Positions 9,039 through 17,632 of a stretch of 64,000 bases of DNA are shown piece by piece. Under the pieces are notes generated by a model. That model had not been told where the DNA came from and did no database searches. It worked only from the letters and a program-made list of their open reading frames with translations. Every line of letters starts with the position of its first letter. Position 1 is the stretch's first letter. The translations under genes were made by a program, and so were the position numbers. The DNA lies in the NCBI GenBank assembly GCA_024103275.1, contig JAGFIV010000095.1:1-64000 (forward strand). Direction: 5' to 3'. The DNA comes from Flavobacteriales bacterium. Its GTDB lineage: Bacteria; Bacteroidota; Bacteroidia; Flavobacteriales_F; PHOS-HE28.

Positions 9039-11195
9039 TCACTCCACCGAGAAGACCGCGGCATCAATGCCCTTGTTCACCAGGATCTCCTTGGCGGTGA
9101 GCGTCATCTCCATGCCCCCCGACTGGTGCAGGGAGAAGGGGAACAACACGCCGTCCACCGCGCGGTAATCGCCGTAGTCCGTGATCACCTGCACATAGCC
9201 GCCACCGTCCTGGGATTGGAAGTCCTTGCGGCGGACTTTCAACCCCGTGGCCACATCATAGTATTCGTCGAATGACCCGCCGGGCAACGTCTTCACGTTC
9301 ACACGGTAGGCCTTCTTGCCGTTGATGTCCACAATGCCCAGCAGCCTTGCGGAATATTCCAGCTCGGGGTAGCGCAGTTCGGGGAAGAGGTAGGCGCTTT
9401 GTTGCATCTCCTCCAGGTCCACGCCCACGAGTTCCTTGTCGCCCATGAAGCTTTCCACCTTGGCCTTTTCCCCGCCGTCGTACTTGATGCGCTGCAGCAG
9501 CATGTCCCCCACCTTCATCTCCATGCCGTACTTGTTGGGTTGCTGGAAGCGTTCCTCCAGCGTGGCCGCCATGCCCTGCACCGTGGTGCCATAACGCAAG
9601 CGCGCATTGCCCACTTTTTGCACGGCCGCCTTGCCGCCGATGGCCTTGATGTACGCATCAAGCACGTCCTGGGCGGTCATGCCCTTGGGGGCCGGCGTGG
9701 CCCCCTCGGTGGGGTCGAAGCGCACGATGTCGCCGTTGGCGTCGAAGTCGATCACGTTTCCTTTGGGGCTGAGCCCCTTCAAATTCTTGGCCACCTGTTC
9801 CTTGTCCCCCACCACCAGCACGGTGCAGCTATCGGGATGCAGGAACCGTTGTGCGGCCTGCTGGATCTCGTCCGCCGTAATGGCGTCCAGCTGCTTCAGG
9901 TAGGTGGCATAATAGTCCTTCGGCAGGTCGTTCAGGTAGGTGTTCAAGGCAAAGCGCGCCACGGTGCGCGGATCCTCCAGGCTTCGTGCAAAGCTCCCCG
10001 CCATGTAGCTCTTGGCCAGGGCCAATTCATCCGCCGTCACCTTGTCATCGCGGATGCGGTGCAGTTCCTTCATGATCTCGGCCGCCGCGCTGTCGGTCAC
10101 CTCGTTGCGCACGCTGCATCCGGCGCCGAAGGAGCCGCACCAACGGTCGGAGGTCAGCGTTGAATAGGCCCCGTAGGTGTACCCTTTGTCCTCGCGCAGG
10201 TTCTGCATCAGGCGGGCGTTGAACACCCCCCCGCCGAGGATGGTGTTGAGCACTTGCGCCTGCAAGGCTGCCGGATCGTTGGGCTTCAGTTCAACCGGGA
10301 ACACCACGCGGATCACGCTTTGTGCGCTTCCGGGACGGTCCACGAAGGCCACGCGCACTTCATGCGGCAGGCGCGGCTGTTTTCCAGCGGGGATGATCGG
10401 CCCCAGGTCCTTCACCACGTCATGGCCCTGTTCATCCTTGGTCACGGCCAGCTCCGCCCCTTTCCAATTGCCGAAATAGTGCTCGGCCATCTCGCGCCCT
10501 TTGGCGGGGGTGATATCACCCACCAGCACGAGGTAGCCCCGTTCCGGCCGGAAGAAATAGCGGTAGTATTGGTAGGCCTGTTTGCGGTCCACCTTTTCCA
10601 AGGAAGCCATGGTGGTCACCTCACCGTAGGGATGGCCCTTCCCGTAGGTCAGTGCCTGTCCCACCACCTCGCCGATCTGGTCGGGGTCGTCGCTGCGCGC
10701 CTGCACCTGCGAGGCCAGGCGGGTCTTGGCCTTGTCAAATTCCTCCGACGGGAAGGTGGCGCTGGCGACCACCTCGTATACCAGGTCCATCACGTCCTTG
10801 AACTTGTCGGTGAGGCTGGTGGCATAGATGCCATTGGAACTGGCGCTCACCTGCGCGCCCAGGCCGTCCACGCGTTCGTCGAACTGTTCCTTGGTGTGGC
10901 GGGCGGTGCCGCTGGTGAGCATCTCGCCCACGAGGTCCTTGTAGCCCACCCGATCGCCTTGCAGGATGGGCGGGATGTCAAAGCGCACCTGTGCACTGAT
11001 GATGGGGGCCTTGTGGTCCTCCACCACGATCACGCGCATGCCGTTGGGCAAGGTGAAGGTTTCATGTTTCCCCAGCTGTACCTCCGGGGCGGGGCCCGGC
11101 TTGGGGGCCTTGGAGCGGTCCACTTGTGCGGTCATCATGGCCGGTATCAGGAGTGTAGCGGCCAACGTAAGGGTATGAAGCGGCTTGCTGTTCAT
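9039..11195 (-). CDS. M16 peptidase-like protein, non-catalytic subunit
   Basis: A 718-residue secreted protein (signal peptide ending MMTAQ). Residues ~35-470 are two M16 (insulinase/pitrilysin) halves: TFTLPNGMRVIVVEDHKAP, then the fold partner with LREDKGYTYGAYS. The zinc motif HxxEH is missing (GYKDLVGEM stands there), so it should be the inactive half of an M16B heterodimer. Residues ~510-718 are an added beta-rich domain resembling outer-membrane lipoprotein sorting or DUF4292-type folds. It lies 17 bp after the catalytic M16 gene, and the two products probably assemble in the periplasm. Confidence 0.9.
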   Translation of the reverse strand: MNSKPLHTLTLAATLLIPAMMTAQVDRSKAPKPGPAPEVQLGKHETFTLPNGMRVIVVEDHKAPIISAQVRFDIPPILQGDRVGYKDLVGEMLTSGTARHTKEQFDERVDGLGAQVSASSNGIYATSLTDKFKDVMDLVYEVVASATFPSEEFDKAKTRLASQVQARSDDPDQIGEVVGQALTYGKGHPYGEVTTMASLEKVDRKQAYQYYRYFFRPERGYLVLVGDITPAKGREMAEHYFGNWKGAELAVTKDEQGHDVVKDLGPIIPAGKQPRLPHEVRVAFVDRPGSAQSVIRVVFPVELKPNDPAALQAQVLNTILGGGVFNARLMQNLREDKGYTYGAYSTLTSDRWCGSFGAGCSVRNEVTDSAAAEIMKELHRIRDDKVTADELALAKSYMAGSFARSLEDPRTVARFALNTYLNDLPKDYYATYLKQLDAITADEIQQAAQRFLHPDSCTVLVVGDKEQVAKNLKGLSPKGNVIDFDANGDIVRFDPTEGATPAPKGMTAQDVLDAYIKAIGGKAAVQKVGNARLRYGTTVQGMAATLEERFQQPNKYGMEMKVGDMLLQRIKYDGGEKAKVESFMGDKELVGVDLEEMQQSAYLFPELRYPELEYSARLLGIVDINGKKAYRVNVKTLPGGSFDEYYDVATGLKVRRKDFQSQDGGGYVQVITDYGDYRAVDGVLFPFSLHQSGGMEMTLTAKEILVNKGIDAAVFSVE

Positions 11196-11212
11196 GGTCT
11201 TCCGGTGGCTTG

Positions 11213-12532
11213 TCAGTTCTTCTTGGCTTGGGGCAGGTAGTGCAACACCACGCGGTTCTCCGGCATGAAATACTTGCGCGCCGCCCGCTGCAGGTCGTCG
11301 GCCGTCACGGCCAGGTAGTGTTCCACCTCGGTGTTCACCTTGTCGGTGCCGCCCAGGAACGTGTAGGCATTGGCCAGGTTGTTGGCGATGCCGGCCATGC
11401 GGGTGTTCTCCATCGCGTGCTCGGTCTCTATCTGCACCTTCAGCTTGGCGAGCTCGGCCTCGGGCACGGGCTCGTTGCGCACCCGCTCAAACTGCCTGTT
11501 CATGCTGGCTTCCAAGCTGTCGGGGTCCACGCCCATGTTGGCCACGGCAAAGGCGATGGCCAGTCCGGGGTCCTCAAAGGGCAGGCTGAAGGAACCCACG
11601 AAGACGGCCTTTTGCTCGGCCTCCTTCACGTTCCTCACCAGGCGGCTGCTGTTGCCGTTGCTCAGCAGGCGGTTCAGCATGTCCACGGCATAGAAGTCGG
11701 GCGTGCCCAAGGCCGGGATGCGGTAGGCCTGCACCACGGCGGGCAGCTGGATCTTGTCGTATACCACATCACGGACCTCCCCTTTCAGCGGCGGCTCCAC
11801 CACGCTGTTGCGCGGGACCTCCGCACCCTTGGGGATGGGCCCGAAATATTTGGCCAGCTGGTCCTTGGCCTGCTTCGGGTCGAAATCGCCCGCCAGCACC
11901 AGCACCGCATTGTTCGGCACATAGAACGTCCGGTAGAAGCGCTGGTAGTCCTTCTCGGTGGCCGCGTTCAGGTCCTCCATGTACCCGATGGTGGGCCACT
12001 GGTAGGGGTGCTTGGTGTAGGCGCGTGAGAGCACCTCGGGCAGGATGCTGCCATAAGGCTGGTTCTCATAGCGTTGGCGCCGTTCCTCCTTCACCACCTC
12101 GCGCTGCGTCTCGATGCCCTTGGTGTCCACCTTGGCGTGCATCATGCGTTCGCTTTCCAGCCACAGGCCCAGTTCAAGCTGGTTGCTGGGCAGCACCTCG
12201 TAGTAATAGGTGCGGTCGCCCGTGGTGTTGGCGTTCAGCACGCCGCCCGCCTTCTCCACGTACTTGGCGAATTCGCCCCGCCCGATGTTGTCCGAGCCCT
12301 CGAAGAGCAGATGCTCGAAGAAGTGCGCGAACCCCCGCCGGTCCCTCGCCTCATCCTTGCTGCCCACATGGTACATCACGCCCACGGCCACGATCGGGGT
12401 GCTATGGTCCTCATGAAGGATGACGTGCAGGCCGTTGGGCAGGTCGTACTCGGTGAATTTGATCTGGCGGGTCTGGGCCGTGGCGGTGATCGTGGCCATG
12501 GTGAACACGGATAAGGGGATGAATGCTTTCAT
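11213..12532 (-). CDS. M16 zinc metallopeptidase, catalytic subunit
   Basis: A 439-residue periplasmic M16B peptidase. A signal peptide (MKAFIPLSVFTMATITATAQ) precedes the catalytic domain with the inverted zinc motif HFFEH (His70, Glu73, His74), followed by the usual downstream acidic region and the C-terminal Arg/Tyr half (about 240-420). The frame runs open far upstream to 14278, but that part is antisense to the malate synthase-like gene. The ATG at 12532 begins the signal peptide. A TAAATTCG box lies 29 bases upstream. It is the first gene of the M16-M16-sulfatase run. Confidence 0.93.
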   Translation of the reverse strand: MKAFIPLSVFTMATITATAQTRQIKFTEYDLPNGLHVILHEDHSTPIVAVGVMYHVGSKDEARDRRGFAHFFEHLLFEGSDNIGRGEFAKYVEKAGGVLNANTTGDRTYYYEVLPSNQLELGLWLESERMMHAKVDTKGIETQREVVKEERRQRYENQPYGSILPEVLSRAYTKHPYQWPTIGYMEDLNAATEKDYQRFYRTFYVPNNAVLVLAGDFDPKQAKDQLAKYFGPIPKGAEVPRNSVVEPPLKGEVRDVVYDKIQLPAVVQAYRIPALGTPDFYAVDMLNRLLSNGNSSRLVRNVKEAEQKAVFVGSFSLPFEDPGLAIAFAVANMGVDPDSLEASMNRQFERVRNEPVPEAELAKLKVQIETEHAMENTRMAGIANNLANAYTFLGGTDKVNTEVEHYLAVTADDLQRAARKYFMPENRVVLHYLPQAKKN

Positions 12533-12561
12533 GCTGCTCGGCTTTGGCGCGGAAGGGGTCG

Positions 12562-12569
12562 CGAATTTA
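12562..12569 (-). promoter_or_regulatory. -7-like box TAAATTCG before the M16 gene
   Basis: One mismatch from TAnnTTTG, 29 bases before the start of the catalytic M16 gene, in the divergent 189-bp gap with the malate synthase-like gene. No convincing box was found for the latter. Confidence 0.4.
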
Positions 12570-12721
12570 GGCATTCCGCCGCCGGGCACCCCTCCGGTCG
12601 GCAGGGCTGCACGCGGCCACGGCCTCCCGCTTCCGCAATGGCCGCCGATGCCCGAAATTCGCACCGCGCGGCCCGTTGAACCCGCTCTTCCCGGTTGGCG
12701 TAGAATGGGCCGCCGACGACC

Positions 12722-14269
12722 ATGGGAACCTCCGCAAACAGCCTCCGGGGCCAGCCGCCCGTACCGGATGAAGCGCTTGCGCTGCTCGCGGCCATGGAGG
12801 AGCAATTCGGGCCGCGCCGCGCGGACATCCTGCAGGAGGCCGCCGGCCGCAGGGAACGGCTCATCGCGGAAGGACCGGGGTTGCTTACCGAAGCGCGTGA
12901 CCCAGCCGAATGGCACGCCGACCCTGCACCTGCGGAATTGATGGAGCGGCGGGTGGAATTGATCGGCGGATGCGGGCGCAAGGCGTTGGTCGATGGCATG
13001 AATGCGGGTGCCAAGAGCTACGTGGCCGACCTGTGGAACATGACCTGCAACGAGCCGGAGGCCATCTGGCGCGCCCACAAGAACATCGCCCGGGCCACCG
13101 ACCTGCACCTGATGTACATCGGCGATGGCGGCGAACGCATTCGGCTCAATCCCAGGAGCAGCACCCGGCTGACGCTGGCCCCGAGGCCACTGCAAGTCCA
13201 TGACCGGTCGGGCCTGCCAGGCACTTCCGCGCCGGCGGCCTTCGTGGACCTGGCGGTCCATGCGGTGAACAATGCGGCCAAGTTGGTGCGTCGCCAAGGT
13301 GTGGTTTCCCTTTTCCTGCGCGGGGTCCGTGGATGCCATGAAGCGCGTCTCTGGGCCGACCTGTTCATTTTCCTGGAGAAGCGTCTTGGGCTGGCCCGCG
13401 GAAGCTTCCGCGCAACGGTGATGCTGGACAGCCTGGCCGCGGTGATCGATGCGGACGGCATCCTTCGGGAACTGAAGCATCACTCCGCGGGCCTCTCGCT
13501 GGACCCGCAGGGCTACGCGGCGGACCTTGTGGCCTTGTTCAGCACGCTGGACGGCCCTTTGATGCCGGACCGTGAGCACATCGGCATGGATGCCCCCTTC
13601 CTGCGTGGCGTCAGCCTGCGGGCCATCAGCATCTGCCACCGCCGCCAGGTCCATGCCATGGGCGCGCCGGCCTTTGTGCTGCCGCCCGACGGACATGGCA
13701 CGCTCAACGCACGCTACCTGGAGATGCTGGGCGACAAGGAACGCGAAGCGGTGGACGGCCATGACGGCACCTTGGTGGCCCATGCGGGCCTGGTGAACCC
13801 GGCGATGACGGAATTCAACAAAAGCATGCCCCGCGCCCACCAGATGTACTACCAACGGGAAGACAAGTCCACGTGGGCCGAGCTGACCGCCAAGCCCGAA
13901 GGGGAGCTGACCACCGAGGGCATGCAGCGCTGCATCCGTACGGTGCTCAAGGGGATGGTCCTGTTCCGGGAGCAGGGGCTGGTGGTCCAGGGCGGCCGGC
14001 TGCACGACCGCTCCTCCATCCGGTTGGCCACCGTGCTGCTGTGGCATTGGGCCCACGGGAAAGGCAGCTTCAGCACGGGGCTGGAGATCCACGAAGGGGT
14101 GGTGAAATACCTGATCCGCAAGGAAGGCGACAAGCTGTTCGCCATGGAAGGTGCCGAACTGCACGACCGCGCCGTACAGGCCGCCCAAAGGCTGACGCAG
14201 GTGGTGCTGGCACCCCATGTGCCGGCCGACCTGCTCGAAATGGGCCCGCAACTGGTGGACAACCGATGA
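12722..14269 (+). CDS. Divergent malate synthase A-like protein
   Basis: A 515-residue protein matching the malate synthase A fold end to end: RRVELIGGCGRKALVDGMNAG, ATVMLDSLAAVIDADGILREL, HSAGLS, CHRRQVHAMGAPAF and GHDGTLVAHAGLVNPAM. Malate synthase condenses acetyl-CoA with glyoxylate in the glyoxylate bypass. Compared from memory with E. coli AceB, the presumed catalytic Arg (APRP) and base Asp (RLHD) can be placed. However, the Mg-binding Glu of IETL is Asp here, the GRWDY aspartate region reads DPQGY, and the usual ADFEDS motif reads ADLWNM. Activity is therefore doubtful. No isocitrate lyase is nearby. Its TGA overlaps the ATG of the DUF551 gene. Confidence 0.75.
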   Translation: MGTSANSLRGQPPVPDEALALLAAMEEQFGPRRADILQEAAGRRERLIAEGPGLLTEARDPAEWHADPAPAELMERRVELIGGCGRKALVDGMNAGAKSYVADLWNMTCNEPEAIWRAHKNIARATDLHLMYIGDGGERIRLNPRSSTRLTLAPRPLQVHDRSGLPGTSAPAAFVDLAVHAVNNAAKLVRRQGVVSLFLRGVRGCHEARLWADLFIFLEKRLGLARGSFRATVMLDSLAAVIDADGILRELKHHSAGLSLDPQGYAADLVALFSTLDGPLMPDREHIGMDAPFLRGVSLRAISICHRRQVHAMGAPAFVLPPDGHGTLNARYLEMLGDKEREAVDGHDGTLVAHAGLVNPAMTEFNKSMPRAHQMYYQREDKSTWAELTAKPEGELTTEGMQRCIRTVLKGMVLFREQGLVVQGGRLHDRSSIRLATVLLWHWAHGKGSFSTGLEIHEGVVKYLIRKEGDKLFAMEGAELHDRAVQAAQRLTQVVLAPHVPADLLEMGPQLVDNR

Positions 14270-14553
14270 CCCGGCCAAACGCGGAGTGGATATCCTGTGC
14301 GGACCGGTTGCCGGCCGATGGACAGCGCGTGCTCTGCTGGGTGCCGGGCAACCTGGTGCACCTGCCCGGCCTCGATGAACGTGAACCGCGCGAGGTGGTG
14401 ATCCTGCGTTTCGCGGAGGATTGGTTCATCAAAAACCCGAGCAAGACGGGCCGCAAGACCCACCGCCACTTCTGGCTGGGCGAGGGCAGCAGCAATTTCT
14501 TTTTCGAGCGCGTCTCCCATTGGCAGCCGCTTCCCGGCGGGCCCGCCTCCTGA
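14266..14553 (+). CDS. DUF551-like protein
   Basis: A 95-residue protein opening EWISCADRLPADGQRVLCWVPG and closing FFERVSHWQPLPGGP, which is the DUF551 pattern (WIsv-RLP--g--VL- ... -THW-PLPe). The family is mostly known from phages and mobile DNA and has no established function. It starts inside the end of the malate synthase-like gene (ATGA overlap), so translation is coupled. The middle differs from phage copies by an insert rich in basic residues. A perfect hairpin terminator follows seven bases after its stop. Confidence 0.65.
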   Translation: MTRPNAEWISCADRLPADGQRVLCWVPGNLVHLPGLDEREPREVVILRFAEDWFIKNPSKTGRKTHRHFWLGEGSSNFFFERVSHWQPLPGGPAS

Positions 14554-14559
14554 AAATGC

Positions 14560-14588
14560 GGCAGGGCCCGGGAATGCCGGGCCCTGCC
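14560..14588. terminator. Perfect 12-bp hairpin between convergent genes
   Basis: GGCAGGGCCCGG pairs fully with CCGGGCCCTGCC around the loop GAATG. It lies between the convergent DUF551 and FKBP genes and can serve both strands. Confidence 0.75.
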
Positions 14589-14606
14589 TTTGCCTTCGCG
14601 CGGTGC

Positions 14607-15332
14607 CTACTTCTTCACGATGTCCAACAGCTCCACCTCGAAAATGAGGGCGCTGTTGCCGGGGATGTCCGCCCCCGCACCGTGCTGGCCGTAGGCCAAT
14701 TCACTGGGGATATACAGCTTCCAGCGGGAACCCACGGGCATCAGCTGCAGGGCTTCCGTCCAGCCGGGGATCACGGCATTCACCGGGAATTGGGCCGGTT
14801 GGCCACGATCATAGGAGCTGTCGAACTGCTTGCCGTTGATCAACGTGCCCCGGTAGTTCACGCTCACGGTCTCGTCCGCTGTGGGCCTCGGCCCCGTGCC
14901 CTGTTGCAACACCTCGTATTGGAGGCCGCTGGCCGTGGTGACCACCTCCGGCCGCTGGCCGTTCTTCGCCAGGAAGGCCCGCCCTTCGATCAAGTTCAGG
15001 GAATCCTTGCCGGCCTGTTGCGCCATGAGCTTCTTCTGCACCTCCAACATGTAGGCCTGCACCATGGACTTCACGGCGTCGGAATGGATCCGTTCATTGC
15101 TGTCGATGGCATCGCGCATGCCCGCGAACAGCGCATCCATGTTCAGCGAATCCATGCCAGCCTGCTTCAGGTTCATCTGCAGGTTGCGGCCCACATCGGT
15201 CCCCACGCCGTAGCTCACCGAATCCACGGTGGTCTTCAGTGGGATGTTGCGGCCGAGCTGGCCGGTGGCCTCATTGGTGCAGGCGTTGAGCAACAAGGCG
15301 GCCGCGGCCAGGAACGGGAGTTTGAAGTTCAT
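14607..15332 (-). CDS. FKBP-type peptidyl-prolyl isomerase, lipoprotein
   Basis: A 241-residue protein with a lipoprotein signal (lipobox LNAC, Cys18), an FkpA-like N-terminal dimerisation region (VSYGVGTDVGRNL, about 40-130) and a C-terminal FKBP domain (VSVNYRGTLINGKQFDSSYD, then IPGWTEALQLMPVGSRWKLY and IPSELAYG). It catalyses prolyl cis-trans isomerisation and acts as a chaperone in the periplasm. The ATG at 15332 starts the signal peptide, and a TACCTTCG box lies at 15352-15359. The upstream open frame to 15668 is antisense shadow. Confidence 0.93.
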   Translation of the reverse strand: MNFKLPFLAAAALLLNACTNEATGQLGRNIPLKTTVDSVSYGVGTDVGRNLQMNLKQAGMDSLNMDALFAGMRDAIDSNERIHSDAVKSMVQAYMLEVQKKLMAQQAGKDSLNLIEGRAFLAKNGQRPEVVTTASGLQYEVLQQGTGPRPTADETVSVNYRGTLINGKQFDSSYDRGQPAQFPVNAVIPGWTEALQLMPVGSRWKLYIPSELAYGQHGAGADIPGNSALIFEVELLDIVKK

Positions 15333-15421
15333 CGGTTTAAAAAATGGGAGGCGAAGGTATATGCTCTTCCCTTTCGCGGTCCGGGATCGGGAACCTTTTT
15401 GTGCCGCACGGTCCGGCCCGG

Positions 15422-16237
15422 TCACGGTTTCTTCACCGCAAGGATGGTGCGCAGCTTGCGCCTGAAGCGCGGATAGCCGGCAAGGTCGCTGTGGTAGCCC
15501 CGCGCGAAGGTGACCAGCTCCCGCTCCACCCCGGAAGGGATGGCCGCATACAGCCGCAGGGCGCTGTTGTATGGCACCAGCGGATCCCGTTTCCCGTGGA
15601 AGATGTACACGGGGCAGGACACGCCCCTGATGGCGACATCGCTGCGGAAGAAATAGCGCAACAGCCATCGGTAAGGCAGGATGGCCAAGTAGTGGCGGGC
15701 CACATCGAGGAAGTTGGCGAACGGGGATTCCAGGATCAACAGGCGCGGATGCCGTTTCGCGGCGATGGGCACGGCCAGGCCGGTGCCGAGCGAACGGCCG
15801 TAGATCACCACGTTCGCCTCCCCGTAAAGCGCGGCCAGGCGGTCATACCAGGCCAGCGCATCCTGGTGCAGGGCCTGCTCCGAAAGCTTGCCCGTGCTCT
15901 TGCCATAGCCCCGGTAGTCGGGCATCAGCACGGCATGGCGCAGTGTGGTGAAGCGCGGGGCGCGCTTGCCCCACCGGCGCAGGCTGCCCGTGTTGCCATG
16001 CAGGTACAGCACGGCCCCAGTGGGCCGGGGCACGGTGAAATGCAGGGCATGCAGGCGGGCACCGTCGGGCCGCTGCTCCCAAAGCTCCTCGAACGGCTGC
16101 GGGAACCGGAACACATGGCGCTCCGGCAGCGGGAACCGCACGAAGATGAACCGCTCCTGGAAGATCCAATAGAACAGGCATACCCCTGCGTATACCAGCG
16201 CCAACAACCCGATCGTGTACAGGAAGAAGGCGGTCAT
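15422..16237 (-). CDS. Alpha/beta hydrolase, membrane-anchored (ABHD13/17-like)
   Basis: A 271-residue serine hydrolase with one N-terminal transmembrane helix (about residues 3-24) and an alpha/beta hydrolase domain. It shows the oxyanion region LYLHGNTGS, the nucleophile elbow GRSLGTG, an acid in FHGKRDPLVP and the catalytic His in GYHSDL. Relatives include bacterial BEM46/ABHD13-type hydrolases, whose substrates are unknown. The promoter box TAATTTTG ends four bases before the ATG, so the transcript is probably leaderless. Confidence 0.88.
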   Translation of the reverse strand: MTAFFLYTIGLLALVYAGVCLFYWIFQERFIFVRFPLPERHVFRFPQPFEELWEQRPDGARLHALHFTVPRPTGAVLYLHGNTGSLRRWGKRAPRFTTLRHAVLMPDYRGYGKSTGKLSEQALHQDALAWYDRLAALYGEANVVIYGRSLGTGLAVPIAAKRHPRLLILESPFANFLDVARHYLAILPYRWLLRYFFRSDVAIRGVSCPVYIFHGKRDPLVPYNSALRLYAAIPSGVERELVTFARGYHSDLAGYPRFRRKLRTILAVKKP

Positions 16238-16241
16238 CGCG

Positions 16242-16249
16242 CAAAATTA
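16242..16249 (-). promoter_or_regulatory. -7 box TAATTTTG, leaderless type
   Basis: Exact TAnnTTTG, four bases before the hydrolase ATG. It lies within the last codon and stop of yaaA. Confidence 0.55.
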
Positions 16250-17032
16250 CCTTGGGCCCGTGCCGGCATGCGGCCCCTGACGGATGAACGTCCACTGGTC
16301 CTCCGTGCTTTCCCCCGGGTCGAAGCGGTAGCCGTCCGCATCGTATTGCTTCAGTTCGCCAGGGTCCAGTAAACGGTGGCGTATCACCCACCGGGCCATG
16401 GCCCCGCGCTGGTGCTTCGCATGAATGGCCGCCGTGCGCAGCCCCTTGGCGGTGCGCTCCTTGAACAACGGGGTGATCATGCGGCCCGGAAGCTCCTCCG
16501 GCCGGATGGCCTTGGCATATTCCTGGGAAGCCAGGTTCAGCAGGACCGTGTCCCGGTTCGCCCGCATGGTCCTGTGCAATTCCCTGCCGATGCGGCTGCC
16601 CCAGTATGCATACAGGTCCGTGGCATCCTTTCCCATGGGAAGGTGCGTCCCCATTTCCAGGCGGTGCGGCGCCACCATGTCCAGCGGGCGCAGCAAGCCA
16701 TACAGCCCGCTGAGGATGCGCAAGTGGCGTTGTGCGAAGCGCATGTCGTCGCGGTCCAGGGAAGGGGCCGCCAAGGTTTGGTACACATGTCCGTTGAACA
16801 GCAGGATCGCGGGCTTGCGCGGTGCCTCCTTCCAATTGCGGAAACGTGCGTGGTTCAACCGGGCCAAGGCGGGGCTGATGGCCATGAGCTCCGCCAACCG
16901 GGCGGCGGAATACGTTCTCAACCGGGCAACGACCTCGTCACTGGCCTGCTGGAACACGGGCGTGGAAATGCCATGGGGCGGCTTCACCGGCGACTCGTCC
17001 AGCATCTTCGCCGGGGCAATGATCAACAGCAT
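16247..17032 (-). CDS. yaaA: YaaA family peroxide-stress protein
   Basis: A 261-residue YaaA (DUF328/UPF0246) protein: MLLIIAPAKMLDES at the start, FNGHVYQTL, LRILSGLYGLLRPLD and YRLEMGT-like blocks in the middle, then LLNLASQEYAKAI. In E. coli YaaA lowers free iron and limits oxidative DNA damage under peroxide, and a DNA-binding fold has been shown. The ATG at 17032 begins the conserved N-terminus, and the longer frame to 17587 is antisense to the phosphoribosyltransferase. It is divergent from that gene and followed ten bases later by the hydrolase start. Confidence 0.93.
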   Translation of the reverse strand: MLLIIAPAKMLDESPVKPPHGISTPVFQQASDEVVARLRTYSAARLAELMAISPALARLNHARFRNWKEAPRKPAILLFNGHVYQTLAAPSLDRDDMRFAQRHLRILSGLYGLLRPLDMVAPHRLEMGTHLPMGKDATDLYAYWGSRIGRELHRTMRANRDTVLLNLASQEYAKAIRPEELPGRMITPLFKERTAKGLRTAAIHAKHQRGAMARWVIRHRLLDPGELKQYDADGYRFDPGESTEDQWTFIRQGPHAGTGPR

Positions 17033-17116
17033 GGGCCTGGGGAACTTGGGTACAAAAATGCCGAACAGCCGGGGATGGAGGCCTTGGTCCGTCTCCGCCC
17101 ATCGGCGCAAGGCATG

Positions 17117-17124
17117 TACTTTCG
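17117..17124 (+). promoter_or_regulatory. -7-like box TACTTTCG, leaderless type
   Basis: One mismatch from TAnnTTTG, four bases before the phosphoribosyltransferase ATG. Confidence 0.45.
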
Positions 17125-17128
17125 GCCC

Positions 17129-17632
17129 ATGGCCGAGACACGGACGGTGGTCCTGGAGCATGACCGCATCCGGCGCAAGTTGCGCCGGATGGCCTACCAG
17201 GTGTACGAGCAGAACGTACACGAATCCTCGTTGGTGCTGGTGGGAGTGGCACCACGCGGGGCCCGGCTGGCGGAGCGCCTGAAGGTCCACCTGGAAGAGA
17301 TCTCGCCATTGGGCATCGAGCTGCACGAGCTGGTGCTGGACAAGGATGCACCGATGAAAAGTCCGGCCCGCCTGGGCAAGGGCGACGTGGACCTGGAGGG
17401 CCGCGTGGTGGTGCTGGTGGACGACGTGCTGATGAGCGGGCGCACCTTGATGTATGCGGCGGCACATCTGATCGGCTCCCCGCTGAAGCGGTTGACCACG
17501 GTGGTGCTGGTGGACCGTCGCCACCGCTCCTTCCCCATCCGCGCCGACATCGTGGGGCTGACGTTGAGCACCACCCTGCAGGAGCACATCAGCGTGGAAC
17601 TGGGGCGGACCGACACCGTTTACCTCTCTTGA
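17129..17632 (+). CDS. Phosphoribosyltransferase (PyrR-like)
   Basis: A 167-residue type I phosphoribosyltransferase. The PRPP-binding motif is VVVLVDDVLMSGRT (about residues 95-108), preceded by LVGVAPRGARLAERL, which binds pyrophosphate. The order and length resemble PyrR, a uracil phosphoribosyltransferase and pyrimidine regulator. No pyr genes or attenuator are nearby, so the base used and any RNA-binding role are open. It overlaps the convergent shikimate kinase gene by 13 bases. Confidence 0.85.
   Translation: MAETRTVVLEHDRIRRKLRRMAYQVYEQNVHESSLVLVGVAPRGARLAERLKVHLEEISPLGIELHELVLDKDAPMKSPARLGKGDVDLEGRVVVLVDDVLMSGRTLMYAAAHLIGSPLKRLTTVVLVDRRHRSFPIRADIVGLTLSTTLQEHISVELGRTDTVYLS

Noticed and set aside
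9039-11195. Second active M16 peptidase
   Set aside because: The HxxEH zinc motif is absent, so only a non-catalytic partner role is supported.
12533-14278. N-terminal ~580-residue extension of the catalytic M16 peptidase frame
   Set aside because: It is antisense to the malate synthase-like gene; the ATG at 12532 starts a proper signal peptide behind a promoter box.
17129-17632. Naming the phosphoribosyltransferase pyrR
   Set aside because: The fold and PRPP motif fit, but there is no pyr operon, attenuator or other evidence for the regulatory role.
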